This document shows, in pieces, positions 1 through 8,347 of a DNA stretch of 11,777 nucleotides. Each line of letters starts with the position of its first letter. Within the stretch, counting starts at the first letter, position 1. The notes beneath the pieces were generated by a model that worked only from the letters and a program-made list of their open reading frames with translations, did no database searches and was not told where the DNA came from. The DNA is from Temnopleurus reevesii (Eukaryota; Echinodermata; Echinoidea; Temnopleuroida; Temnopleuridae), in NCBI GenBank assembly GCA_036244855.1, contig BQKZ01013712.1, positions 1-11,777 on the forward strand, given 5' to 3'. Made by a program: the position numbers and the translations under genes.

Positions 1-160
1 ATCACCACCATCACCACCACCACCGTTACCACCACCATGATCACCATGATCACCACCATCACCACCACCACCGTTACCACCACCATGATCACCATCATCA
101 TCATCATCATCACCACCACCACCACCATCACCATTATCACCATCATTATCATCATCATTG
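1..160. repeat. CAC/ATC minisatellite with 48-bp higher-order period
   Basis: The stretch is built almost only of ATC, ACC and CAT triplets. Bases 1-47 recur at 49-95, so there is a 48-bp unit carrying an internal GTT and two ATGATC steps, followed by a plain (CAT/CAC)n run to about 160. It could be read as a histidine run, but stops and lack of context make coding unlikely. The left edge is cut by the window. Confidence 0.9.
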
Positions 161-249
161 AAAATGAAATGTATCTTGCCCAAGGTTTTAGGTATTGATT
201 TATATTATTTATATATTGATATTTTATCACCAAGAAGACATAAACACGA

Positions 250-412
250 TATAAACTATTTCCGTAAAATGAACAGGGTCATGGGACAATAGATCCGTAC
301 GCCATCTATTGAACTTTGTGAACACAACAATCACAAGCCGAGTCCAATTTGAATAGCATAACAAAGGAGCATTGAATTGGTGGTCAACTTAATTTTACAG
401 AAATAGATAATA
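250..412. mobile_element. MITE-like inverted-repeat element, family 1 copy 1
   Basis: A 163-bp element with imperfect terminal inverted repeats. It begins TATAAACTATTTCCGTAAAA, and the complement of its right end reads ATATTATCTATTTCTGTAAA. Two further copies of the same family lie at 5716-5876 and 6126-6265. The interior shared with copy 2 includes CACAACAATCA, CCAATTTGAATAGCAT and GCATTGAATT. No coding capacity is visible, as expected of a non-autonomous DNA transposon. The superfamily cannot be named from sequence alone; a TA target site is possible because the ends are TA-rich. Confidence 0.75.
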
Positions 413-1716
413 TTGTGTTTGTAATAGATTTAGAAGCAAATGCTTAGCATAACTGATTTATTAAAGGATTACAATTTGCATCAGACTTATATGAATTCCT
501 CTCTACTTCAATAATGCATCATCTGTGTGCAGTAATATCTGACTGAATAATTTTTTGCTTTTTTCAATCCTTTTGAAATTATTGCATTTTTTGTTATATG
601 ATAAACGCTTTTTAGGTCCAATGGAAAGGTTAACAAAATCTTATCCCTCCCAACCCCTTCACCATTCCATTACTCTCTGATTCCATTGCCCTGGGTATTC
701 TGCTACATACGTTTTACCCTACCCCAGATAGTTGTCATGACCTTTCTCCCCATTTTTAGTCCTGGAGGAGTTTGTGAAGCTTTTATTTCCTGACTAGCTC
801 CAAGGCCCCAGTCATATAGACGCCCAGAAGCAACATGATTGAACATGACTGTATGTTAAGTTCACCGTTAAAGTCAGGGCGTCATGATCGACATGATTTT
901 TGGTTGCGAGCGCGCATGGACGGCGTGTTGTTAGCATATTGGCAACAACGATATGTGGAAGCTTCATTGCTTACGCATCTTGCCAAGCTCAGAAACTTGG
1001 AACACTTTGTAAAACTTTCCAATCCACGGCGTCGTTGCATATAGCTTTGATTCCTTCCATCTAGCGAAATATAACTTGCTGTTCCAGGTTAAAAGTCACG
1101 TGATTTTTCTGTTGGCCAATCTTCGTTATCAAAATGGCTGCAGATAGTTTGCCACTAGTTTGCGCCCTCTGAATGTCATGTCGCCTTTAACTGCCTCTGA
1201 ACAGAGAATTGCGTTGAATCGTGTTGCTTCCAGGCTTCTATGTGACTGGAGTCTTACTACCTCTTGACAAAATAAGAAAAGAGATGAAACTGCTCTTCAA
1301 GTAATTGAGAAATAGTGAAGTAAACTTCAATCAGCTTTAGATATTTGTTAGAAATACATAAGTGACAAAAGCTCCAGCGAAAGTGTTACAAACATGAAAA
1401 GTTTTTAGTCTCCATTTGACTTAACTCCTGCGTATAACACTAAGGAAAAAAATCTTGTTGTGAATATTAATCATGTGAGTTATTGGTCTGCTAAAATAGA
1501 TTGTAACAATGTATGCCTAACAATTGCCTGTCAGATGGTGCATTAATATTTCTTTAATATGAGCAAAATTCCTTTTTAGTGAGTGTGGAATAAAAATTAA
1601 CATATAAATGGGTTTGGTTAACTGCATCATTAATAGGAATCAAGTAGTAATTTTTTCCACTGTCTGTAGTGCTGTGTTTACTCGAAACTAAAATCTGAAG
1701 TGAGGTTAATACTTCT
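413..1716. other. Non-coding stretch with a CpG-richer patch
   Basis: I find no gene here. Most is AT-rich with frequent stops. The part from about 780 to 1235 is different: it holds many more CpG dinucleotides than its flanks and one open frame of 69 codons (835-1044) with no recognisable protein. The open frame looks incidental. The promoter-like content of 1098-1175 is listed separately. Confidence 0.6.
1098..1175 (+). promoter_or_regulatory. Possible promoter-like patch (E-box, CCAAT, YY1-like motif)
   Basis: Within about 50 bases there is GTCACGTGAT (an E-box core), GGCCAAT (a CCAAT box) and CAAAATGGCTGC, which resembles the YY1-type initiator seen at many animal start sites. It is followed by TGCGCCCTCTG. 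The ATG at 1134 opens only a 13-codon frame ending at 1172 (MAADSLPLVCAL). The neighbourhood is CpG-richer than the rest of the window. No exon or donor site could be attached convincingly, so this is a weak inference; a decayed repeat is an equally plausible explanation. Confidence 0.25.
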
Positions 1717-1718
1717 TA

Positions 1719-2314
1719 CTGTAAAAGTGGTTTCTTTTGCGGTTTCCAGGGTCCCGACGTTTTTGCGTGTGTTTAAATCCGCGGTCTGAAAATTTTGTGA
1801 ATCCACAGTTGGTAAAAACTGGGTTTTTTTCACATGAAAATCCAGTTATAATCTAATTATTTTTTGTATTTATTACTAGTGAATAGAAATGAAAAAAAAT
1901 AAATGCAGGCTTACCTTGATCATTTTTTTTAATATTTATATTACCTTGATCATTTTTTGTTTCAACACACTCTTAATCGACAGTACAATGACCCACATTA
2001 CGCAATTACAGTAAACTTCAATTAAATTTTTTTTCAATTTTTATTCACATCTCTTTAAAAACACATAAAATGACACAAAATAACACAAAAACACAAACTG
2101 TGTGTGTGTGTGTGGGCCATTAATACACGCAATGCACAAAATCTTTGTGTGTGCGCGATAGCGTCGTAACAAGCGACAAGTTTCGGACATTTCCTTGCGT
2201 GGTTAACCTCGCGAGTTTTTCAAAACATTTTCACGCGAGGTTAATTTCGTGGTTCAACATCAAAACGCGAAAAGTGCAAAAATAAAACCACCGCGAAAGG
2301 AACCACTTCTACAG
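1719..2314. mobile_element. 596-bp TIR element flanked by TA (MITE-like)
   Basis: The left end reads CTGTAAAAGTGGTTTCTTTT and the complement of the right end reads CTGTAGAAGTGGTTCCTTTC, followed on both sides by GCGGT. Each end is flanked by TA (1717-1718 and 2315-2316), fitting the TA target site of Tc1/mariner-like transposons. The interior has TTTCGCG/CGCGAAA-type motifs near the right end (2208-2300), a direct repeat of TTACCTTGATCATTTTTT (about 1911 and 1942) and a short (GT)n run at 2099-2114. No transposase frame is present, so it would be non-autonomous. Confidence 0.75.
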
Positions 2315-2510
2315 TATATTGTTTGAAAACCCAATATGGGGACTAAAAAATGTAGTTCAACATGGCCTGAATAACGTTCATTTTCATGTCTAGGTATTCT
2401 CTTTTTGTTAATCCATATGCCGCACATTCTGTGCTATCTTATGCAGGGTTCGGTGAAGTTGTTTAATAACCCTTCAGGCAAACAAGCAAGACAATCAGTG
2501 GGAGATAAAT

Positions 2511-2526
2511 GTGTAAGATCTTACAC
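2511..2526. repeat. Perfect 16-bp palindrome
   Basis: GTGTAAGATCTTACAC is its own reverse complement. Its right half runs into the hairpin-forming left end of the next element (TTACACTGCATTACACC pairing with GGTGTATAGTGTAA at 2540-2553), so several alternative hairpins are possible here. Confidence 0.85.
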
Positions 2527-3053
2527 TGCATTACACCAGGGTGTATAGTGTAACACCAACTCATCATTTATATTGTGCAAAACCAGAATAGTGTGGAAGA
2601 ATCCAACGTATACAAAGGGTGGATACTAGTACAGTGTATTACAATATATTTTGGTGTTAAAGACATTGCAACCATTTCAGTGTAAGGTTGCACGTGATTC
2701 AAATCATTACCGGTCTAATTCTACATTGATTCTTATTGGTTATTTGATAAATTCTAGTGCTATATCATGCTTGCACCATTGGAGGGGAGGGGGGGGGGCT
2801 TGTGGTACCAAATTTGAGGTGAGATGGGAGCCAAAATCATCGAAAGGGGTGCCAAAGGAGGTGATGACGTTTTTTTGCTAAACAGTCAAGCACCTGCCCG
2901 AGTATCAAAATCGTGGGTGCATGCACGTATATAAACAGAACTCTTCCTTCTATTTTGGTGTTACATTACAATAGTGTTGTTCTAGCACTTTTCTGGTATT
3001 GCACTGATAAGCACAGAGTCAGTGTTGAATTATACACCTTGTTTTACAGTGTA
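2522..3053. mobile_element. Imperfect TIR element, about 530 bp
   Basis: The left end (2522-2560: TACACTG, then GGTGTATAGTGTAACACC) resembles the complement of the right end (3053 backwards: TACACTGTAAAACAAGGTGT, then ATAATTCAACAC). A motif TATTTTGGTGTTA occurs inside at about 2649 and again at about 2952. There is a G-run at 2783-2799. Short open frames inside (2651-2881, 2913-3191) match nothing I know and are probably chance. A decayed, possibly composite non-autonomous transposon is the simplest reading. Confidence 0.4.
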
Positions 3054-3134
3054 TCTGCTCTATGGTGTCTGCATATGCTATACAAACCAAAGCATGGCCT
3101 CTCCCAATCCCCTCCCCCACCTCCCCCACTGCCA

Positions 3135-3254
3135 GACAGGAAAAATAATGACCAGCAGTATTGTAAAACCATCAGCATCACACAAAAGTAGTTTTATACA
3201 TTAAGCAACTTCGGGTATTTGAAGATATTAGAATCATTTATATGCCCATTGGTG
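3135..3254 (+). repeat. Left copy of a diverged tandem pair ending at an N
   Basis: This ~120-bp segment is repeated after the N at 3255, as 3256-3375. The two share blocks such as AGTTTTATACATTA, GGGTATTTGAA, ATATTAGAA and ATGCCCATT, and differ at roughly 15 positions plus a short gap by eye. The pair meets exactly at the single N, which suggests two alleles or repeat copies placed end to end by the assembler, although a genuine tandem duplication is possible. Confidence 0.8.
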
Positions 3255-3255
3255 N
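3255..3255. other. Assembly gap or ambiguity (single N)
   Basis: An isolated N sits precisely at the junction between the two copies 3135-3254 and 3256-3375, so it is likely to be a join placeholder and not an uncertain base. Confidence 0.8.
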
Positions 3256-3375
3256 CGAAACAGGGAAAATAATGACGAGCAGCAATAAAACCATGAGCAT
3301 CACCAAACATAGTTTTATACATTAGGCCACTTAGGGTATTTGAATATATTAGAACCATTTAGATGCCCATTGATG
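3256..3375 (+). repeat. Right copy of the diverged tandem pair
   Basis: This copy starts at the N with CGAAACAGG, against CAGACAGG in the left copy, and ends at CCCATTGATG, against CCCATTGGTG. See the left copy for the shared blocks. Confidence 0.8.
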
Positions 3376-4759
3376 AAAGTTACTGGTGTTTGCTGTACCT
3401 AAGTACCTAAATAGAAGAAATATATATTTCTTCACCCGCAGTGTACAAAGCTATACTTCTGCCCTCATCTCATCAAGAACATATATATGTTTCCATAAGT
3501 TTGTGTATAACTGCATTGCCACCTTGAGTTAGTTTATTCAAATTAATATCAAATACCCTATTGATATTCCAATAGTCTTATGAATAGATATATCATTTCA
3601 TTGTCCTCAAATATACAGTAAAACCCATTCCTAGTACCAGTTTTCCCAAACCATATTAGTTTGTTTAAAAGATTTGATTCGGGTATAAGTACATTGTTCT
3701 CAAATATTCTCAAACAGGTTGATCTCCAATTTAACATATTTGAAAAATAGTTTTCATTCATGTCTACATTTATTGATACAATACATTATAGCTTACTTTT
3801 ATTTATGTTTTTCACATGTGCCATTTGTGATCCTCATTAAATCCAAGTTTTTTGCAAATTGACAATATTTTACCCATTTGGCATCTCGGTGATGATTCGA
3901 AATACAACAATTTGTTGTATCCAGCGTCACAAGTAGTTGGCAATTATATTAGAAGTGATTTATTAAATCGTTGTTTTCTTTTTAAATGTATTTTCTAAAT
4001 AAGGAGTCTTCGGTACAAGACTTAATGCTTTCGCAGTTCTAAGTAAGAACATGTATACATCCATAATCATTCTAGCCTAGTCATCATCAACCCCTTTTTC
4101 ACATTTTCAATATTCATCCCCTGACAGAATTATTCTTATAGAATAAAAGTGAAATTTAACTAAATATGCTTTAAAGAATGATACAATAATTAAAGTAGCT
4201 AGTATATTAATTCTTACACTAAAGGAATCATCAATTTGATTTTATATTGCATGTTCCCAGTGTTCAACTTGCTTTTTTGAAATGACCATCTTTTAGCGTT
4301 TCCATGGGATTTCATACTTGAAGTGAATCAGGGAGCTGAAAGAATGTATATTTTCCTTTCAAGATTATGAAGTTTTATTTCATATTTCCTTATCTGTTTA
4401 GGGATGTGCATGAGTTGGTGATTTTACAAACTGGTCTAAACCTACTGGATTGTTAACTTAAACCATCATCGAAATATGAAAATTTGTTAATTTAAACTTC
4501 ATCAACATAAGCATTCAACATTCTGGTCATAGTACATTCTGTATCTTGTTAAGTTTTCATGGCCTAGATGTGAAGTCTCTGGGGTTGCATTCAGCAGATC
4601 TACGAATAGATTCTTATTTATGCACCGTAGTTACGTGGAAATCCTCAAACCAGTTACATGTAGTAACAATTGGACTACAAAAATTGAAATCAAGTTACCA
4701 TATTTTACTTGTTGCTATGTTGGGCAAACCTTGGGTTAGCTTTTGGGGCATCAAGAACA
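3376..4759. other. Non-coding stretch, AT-rich
   Basis: I find no gene or recognisable repeat. Two near-perfect palindromes are visible: GAAGAAATATATATTTCTTC at 3414-3433, and ATACAACAA/TTGTTGTAT with a one-base loop at 3902-3920. Open frames at 3558-3761 (minus) and 4546-4800 (plus) have no recognisable motifs, and the second runs into a SINE relic, so both are treated as chance. Confidence 0.6.
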
Positions 4760-4880
4760 ACCTTTGTGTAGAAAAGGCACATAAAATTTGCATCTCATAG
4801 TAAACCTGCCAATACTCAATGTTTGGGGCTCAAATCCCACTCCTGACACCAATTTTCTTTGGCAGGAAATTGACCCACAC
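4760..4880 (+). repeat. Decayed tRNA-derived SINE copy
   Basis: GGCTCAAATCC at 4827-4837 fits the pol III B-box consensus GGTTCRANNCC with one mismatch. What follows (CCCACTCCTGACACC, then ATTTTCTTTGGCAGGAAATT, then CCACA) lines up with the body of the minus-strand SINE at 11265-11573 (CCCACCCATGACG, ATTTCCTTCAGCAAGAAATT, CCACA). TTTGCATCTCA at about 4788 matches CTTGCCTCTCA in the tRNA part of that copy, so this is probably the same family on the + strand. The A-box is decayed and no tail was found. Confidence 0.55.
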
Positions 4881-5715
4881 TTATTTCTCTTCATCCATTG
4901 ATATACTTGAGCATAGATGCCAACGATTCAGGACAAGCATGAGGTGTATTTTTATATGAAGGCAAGGCTCTCATCAGAAGTGAATGGCTGAGGGTACAGT
5001 CATTGTTGTCATGTTTTCTCTCAGTTTTGATCACATTTTAATCTGACCTTCAGTATATTCCGGAATGGTTTCCATCTCTACTTGGGAAGTACATATTTGG
5101 TATCCAGCAGTCATGTCTTTGACTAGGGTAATGCTTAATGTGTAAGTGATGTGTGTAAGCTTGACTGAAATGAGCACTGTAAAATTCAAAAATAATTATT
5201 AGCAAAATCTGACTTCAGTCATTCAACAATCCAGCGGGTTTTAAGCGGTTTCCAATTTGAAGGGCAGGGCTAGGAATTCTGAAAGAAAATTACCCTACAT
5301 ATAGCTTATCATTATTCAAATTCTAATTTTCAACCTTTCATATTGAGAAGCATGTAAATAATTTTGTTTGTATAGATTACAGTCTAAAATCATTTATTTA
5401 TTTCTGTTGATTCAAATCATGTAAGCATCATATATATTGTTTCTTTTATAGATGCATGCAAATTTCAGCTTATTTGCAGTAGAAAATATATTTTATTTTG
5501 TATGTTTTTTACAAAAATAAATTACAGACACTGAACAAATGACAATTGTTTGAAAACGCATGATTTGGAATGGATGTATATAATTGTTATTTTCTGAAAA
5601 TGTAGGAGATCGTTTGGCAGCTAGCAACTTTTATTCATTTGCAATATTAAGACATAAAGCTGCCAATGGTTGCTGCAGCTACCTCATTCACAGTAGGTTG
5701 TACATTGATCACGAA
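4881..5715. other. Non-coding stretch
   Basis: I find no gene. The sequence is AT-rich with scattered stops. The open frame 5584-5820 runs into the inverted-repeat element at 5716 and is explained by chance; it has no channel motif and no acceptor/donor pair that would join it in frame to exon 6407-6515. Confidence 0.55.
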
Positions 5716-5876
5716 TTAAACTATTTCCGTAAAATAAAGTGGGCCACAGACAATAAAACCTTACCCCGTGTATTCAACTGTGCGGACACAACAATCAAAA
5801 GCTGGTTCCAATTTGAATAGCATTACAAACAAGCATTGAATTTGCATTCGACTTAATTTTTCGGAAATAGTTTATA
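5716..5876. mobile_element. MITE-like inverted-repeat element, family 1 copy 2
   Basis: The left end reads TTAAACTATTTCCGTAAAAT and the complement of the right end TATAAACTATTTCCGAAAAA. It is the best-preserved pair of ends in this family. The interior shares GGACACAACAATCA, TTCCAATTTGAATAGCAT and GCATTGAATT with copy 1 at 250-412. It has no coding capacity. Confidence 0.75.
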
Positions 5877-5888
5877 TCATGTTATTGG

Positions 5889-5955
5889 TTTAAACCCCCG
5901 TTAAGTTATACTGAATAAAACGAGGGTTTCTTGCCGATGCACTCGGCATTAAAGT
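5889..5955. repeat. Two adjacent small hairpins
   Basis: AAACCCCCGTT pairs imperfectly with AACGAGGGTTT across a loop of about 16 bases. Just after it TGCCGA and TCGGCA form a 6-bp stem around TGCAC. No function is evident; this may be part of another small repeat. Confidence 0.45.
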
Positions 5956-6125
5956 GAAGAAATGAGCAATGATCAGTACATTCCATTGGGCCTGCCTTAA
6001 GAACAGTTCACAAGTGATTATCCTTGATAACTAGGATAAATATTTATTTTGATGGAACATCATTTTTTCCATGCACTGGTCAATATATGATTGCTTAGTT
6101 TCTGTTATTTTCTCTTGCAAAACAG

Positions 6126-6265
6126 TATAAATTATTTCTGTAAAATAAAGTGGAACATGGGACAATGTGCGTTGTCTATTGAACTATATGGACACAGTAA
6201 TCTCGACCCGGTTACAAAGGAACAATGTAGTGATGTTCAATTTGATTTTATGGAAATAGATTATA
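6126..6265. mobile_element. MITE-like inverted-repeat element, family 1 copy 3
   Basis: The left end reads TATAAATTATTTCTGTAAAA and the complement of the right end TATAATCTATTTCCATAAAA. The interior is shorter and more diverged than in copies 1 and 2, but keeps CATGGGACAAT and TCTATTGAACT, which copy 1 has at about 281-316. The copy ends about 140 bases upstream of the first channel exon, so it lies in the intron before it. The open frame across it (6091-6342) is a chance frame through the repeat. Confidence 0.7.
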
Positions 6266-6406
6266 TCATGTTTTACATACAATTATTCACAATACACATG
6301 ACTGAGTTTCACTCAATATGTCTTGAAATAGAAATAAATTGAATGTGAAATTGATTTTGAGTCATTTTGTTAATATTGAATAATTAAATTATCTTTTAAC
6401 TCGTAG

Positions 6407-6515
6407 GACCAGCAGACAATCTTAAGAACTTGGGCCGTCAAGGACTTTGCACCTGATGTTCCTCTCTACATCCAAATCTTAAAACCAGACAACAAATTTC
6501 ATGTGCAGTTTGCAG
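6407..6515 (+). CDS. Slo2/KCNT potassium channel, internal exon (RCK1 domain)
   Basis: This exon encodes 36 residues from [16 protein letters not shown] to [10 protein letters not shown], plus the first base of a codon. The text is characteristic of the RCK1 gating domain of Slo2-family (KCNT1/KCNT2, Slack/Slick) potassium channels, which form tetrameric K+ channels in the plasma membrane opened by cytosolic Na+. The acceptor is TCGTAG before 6407 and the donor GTATGT at 6516. It enters in phase 0 and leaves in phase 1, and its last G joins AC of the next exon to make Asp, giving FADHVVCE as expected in the family. Exons for the membrane part and early RCK1 must lie upstream, and I could not find them in this window. 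Confidence 0.93.
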
Positions 6516-7542
6516 GTATGTAGCAATACAATGGCATTAATTTAACCTTTTGAACAATTTTGAGCATTGGTCCCCTTTTTTGATAAAAAGCATATGTGAT
6601 AAAGCATTGTATGTCATTTCATGAATTTTGCTCGTACCAACTTCAAACTGCGAACGCACTTAGAGGGATGATGATGATTCTTGGGGTAAAACTCTAGATA
6701 AACTTTTTTTTGCTTTTGGTTTTTCCCTACCATATTCACCCCAAACTTTCTTTTTCCTTCTTATATAATGCAAACGCAAAATGAAAATCACTCTGATTTT
6801 AAAATTTGTTATGTATATGTTGTTTTAAATGCTTTATCTATGTGAATATGGAATAAATTTGAATTGAAAAATTGAATTGAATTGAAATGGTAAATTTTTA
6901 AATGTGAAACCTAACTTTTTAACACACATTTATTTGTCTCTTATATTTTTTGAATGAGTTGTTGTTCTCCTTTCATCTATCTAGTTTTCCTCATGATAGT
7001 TCATCGTTCAGTAACAAGTTTCTTAGTTTGTTCTATTTAAGTTAGAAGAAATTGGCTCATAAAATTCTGGTGAACTTCATTTAGTTGACTGTATTAAAAC
7101 CAAATTAATTGACTTGGTTTGCTTTACTCACTACTTAATTTTTCTATCTCTCCATGATTTTGTCATATCCATTCGCCTATCTTGCCTTCCATATCCTCTT
7201 ATATATGTGTTTTACCTCGAGTGGGTGCATGTTTCTTTCACTCTGTTTTATTTCTTTCACATATGTTATCTCCTCCTGATCTTCTTCTAATTTTATTTAT
7301 CTGTCAACTGTCATTCTCCCACCTTTCTATCTCATTGAAGGCATTGGTGACTATTGCGACTTACAAATTCAAGAAATCCAAATTTTAGACAAAATTGCAA
7401 GACATGTATAATTCACATGTGGAAAAAGAAGGAAAGAATGTGAAAAATAATAGAATGACAACATTTTCTAATGATTACATCATATTTCTTTTCCACTCTC
7501 CTCCTCCTCCTCTCCCTTTCTCCCCCTTCCCTCTCTCTCCTT
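6516..7542. other. Intron after first exon, 5' part
   Basis: This part holds no gene. It contains a retrotransposon-type tail at about 6815-6888 (listed separately). From about 7488 it becomes a long C/T-rich tract that leads into the duplicated pre-acceptor region. The open frame 7182-7388 is a chance frame. Confidence 0.6.
6815..6888 (+). repeat. Non-LTR retrotransposon-like 3' tail with TTGAA repeats
   Basis: ATGTGAATATGGAATAAATT is followed by TTGAATTGAA-type repeats. This layout, with a short A/T-rich 3' end running into a TTGAA microsatellite, is typical of truncated LINE or SINE tails in marine invertebrates. No reverse transcriptase frame is present, so at most it is a 5'-truncated remnant. 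Confidence 0.45.
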
Positions 7543-7627
7543 CCCCTCTTTCCCCCCATCACCAAGTTCTCTGACATTATAAGAATTTATCAATCTCATC
7601 ATCATCTTCCACTCATGTTTTCATCTC
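7543..7627 (+). repeat. Upstream copy of pre-acceptor intron segment
   Basis: About 85 bp (CCCCTCTTTCCCCCCATC, then ACATTATAAGAATTTATCA, then CACTCATGTTTTCATCTCC) recur at 7701-7789, immediately before the exon 2 acceptor, with about a 158-bp period. The copies are separated by a C/T-rich low-complexity run (7628-7700). The copy therefore includes the polypyrimidine tract and everything up to the splice acceptor, but here CTCC runs into TTGCTCCCC and no AG-exon follows. Confidence 0.8.
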
Positions 7628-7700
7628 CTTGCTCCCCCTCTCTCTCCCCCCTCTCCTCTCTCCCTCTTCAGCCCCTCCCCCTCCCCTCTCTCTCTCCCCT

Positions 7701-7789
7701 CCCCTCTTTTCCCCCATCTCCAAGTTCTCCAACATTATAAAATTGTATCATTCTCATTATCACCATCTTCCACTCATGTTTTCATCTCC
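7701..7789 (+). repeat. Downstream copy of pre-acceptor segment, used by exon 2
   Basis: This is the second copy of the segment above, ending CATGTTTTCATCTCC and then ACCAG, the acceptor of exon 2. It provides the pyrimidine tract of the real splice site. Confidence 0.8.
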
Positions 7790-7794
7790 ACCAG

Positions 7795-7903
7795 ACCATG
7801 TCGTTTGTGAAGACCAGTTCAAGTACGCCTTGCTCGCCAACAACTGCCTGTGTCCTGGGACGTCAACGTTTGTCACCCTGCTCATCCACACTTCAAGAGG
7901 AGT
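7795..7903 (+). CDS. Slo2/KCNT potassium channel, internal exon 2 (RCK1 domain)
   Basis: This 109-base exon encodes [17 protein letters not shown], then [18 protein letters not shown], between split codons for Asp and Val. The text is diagnostic of Slo2 channels: the family has HVVCEEE-like, KYA.LA.NC.CP.TST and LL.HTSRG blocks here, in the RCK1 domain. The acceptor is CTCCACCAG and the donor GTAAGT at 7904. It enters in phase 1 and leaves in phase 2, so skipping it would shift the frame. It is the parent of the tandem array of decayed exon copies that follows in the next intron. Confidence 0.95.
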
Positions 7904-7994
7904 GTAAGTTTATAGCCATTGATGATCCAGTTTATATGATAAACCTATGCAGCTCCTTCCACTTGTAAAGCAAGAGGGAATGCCCCCCCCCCCC

Positions 7995-8089
7995 CAGTTC
8001 AAGGATGTTCTTCTAGCTTATAGCTGGCTGTTGCCTAATAAGTACGCCTAAACATTTGTCACCCTGCTCATCCACACATCACGAGGAGT
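7995..8089 (+). pseudogene. Exon 2 relic A (one in-frame stop)
   Basis: CAGTTCAAG at 7995 opens a copy of exon 2 in the same frame: QFKDVLLAYSWLLPNKYA, a stop (TAA, 8049-8051), then [12 protein letters not shown]. The last 12 residues equal those of the real exon, and I count only synonymous base differences there (ACG/ACA, ACT/ACA, AGA/CGA). The donor GTAAGT at 8090 is intact, and the following intron (TTATAGCCATTGATGATC) is almost unchanged. The first eight residues of exon 2 are missing. The CAG after the C-run could act as an acceptor but would read into a stop. It is probably non-functional. Confidence 0.82.
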
Positions 8090-8180
8090 GTAAGTTTATA
8101 GCCATTGATGATCTTTTATATGATGTATCTATACTGCTCCTCCCACTTGTAAAGAGGGAACACAATCCATCCCCTCCTAT

Positions 8181-8256
8181 TTTAGTATGTCCTTAATACC
8201 AACAATTTCATGTGCTGTGGGACATCAACCTTTGTTGGGACGTTCAGAGGATTGGA
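8181..8256 (+). pseudogene. Exon 2 relic B (shortened, frame lost)
   Basis: TTTAGTATGTCCTTAATACC, then AACAATTTCATGTGC, then TGGGACATCAACCTTTGTT, follows exon 2 (TTCAAGTACGCCTTGCTCGC, CAACAACTGCCTGTG, TGGGACGTCAACGTTTGT). The ACCCTGCTCATCCAC part is lost, and TTCAGAGGATTG stands where TTCAAGAGGAGTG would be. The donor is gone (GAAGTA). A second, identical copy appears at 8718-8793 as part of the 536-bp duplicated stretch. Confidence 0.65.
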
Positions 8257-8347
8257 AGTATATGACTGAGGGACGATCCTGAGAGGGGACCAATCTAAAT
8301 TGCTTTTCACTTTTAGAGTATGAGGGGATTGAATCTCCCCCACCGTT

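Noticed and set aside
1..160. CRISPR-like array or His-rich coding repeat
   Set aside because: It is a triplet-based minisatellite with no spacers and no gene context.
835..1044. 69-codon open frame on the + strand
   Set aside because: No recognisable motif or splice context; it lies in the CpG-richer patch, where stops are by chance fewer.
2783..2799. G-quadruplex site
   Set aside because: It is one long G-run with few separated G-tracts. There is no evidence beyond composition.
4546..4800. 84-codon open frame on the + strand
   Set aside because: No family resemblance, and its end runs into a decayed SINE.
5584..5715. Upstream channel exon
   Set aside because: The translation does not resemble the early RCK1 domain, and there is no donor that would give the phase 0 join required at 6407.
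6091..6342. 83-codon open frame on the + strand
   Set aside because: It spans the third copy of the inverted-repeat family and translates the repeat.
7471..7907. Ser/Pro/Leu-rich open frames before exon 2
   Set aside because: They are translations of a C/T-rich tract. Only the part from 7795, in the exon frame, is coding.
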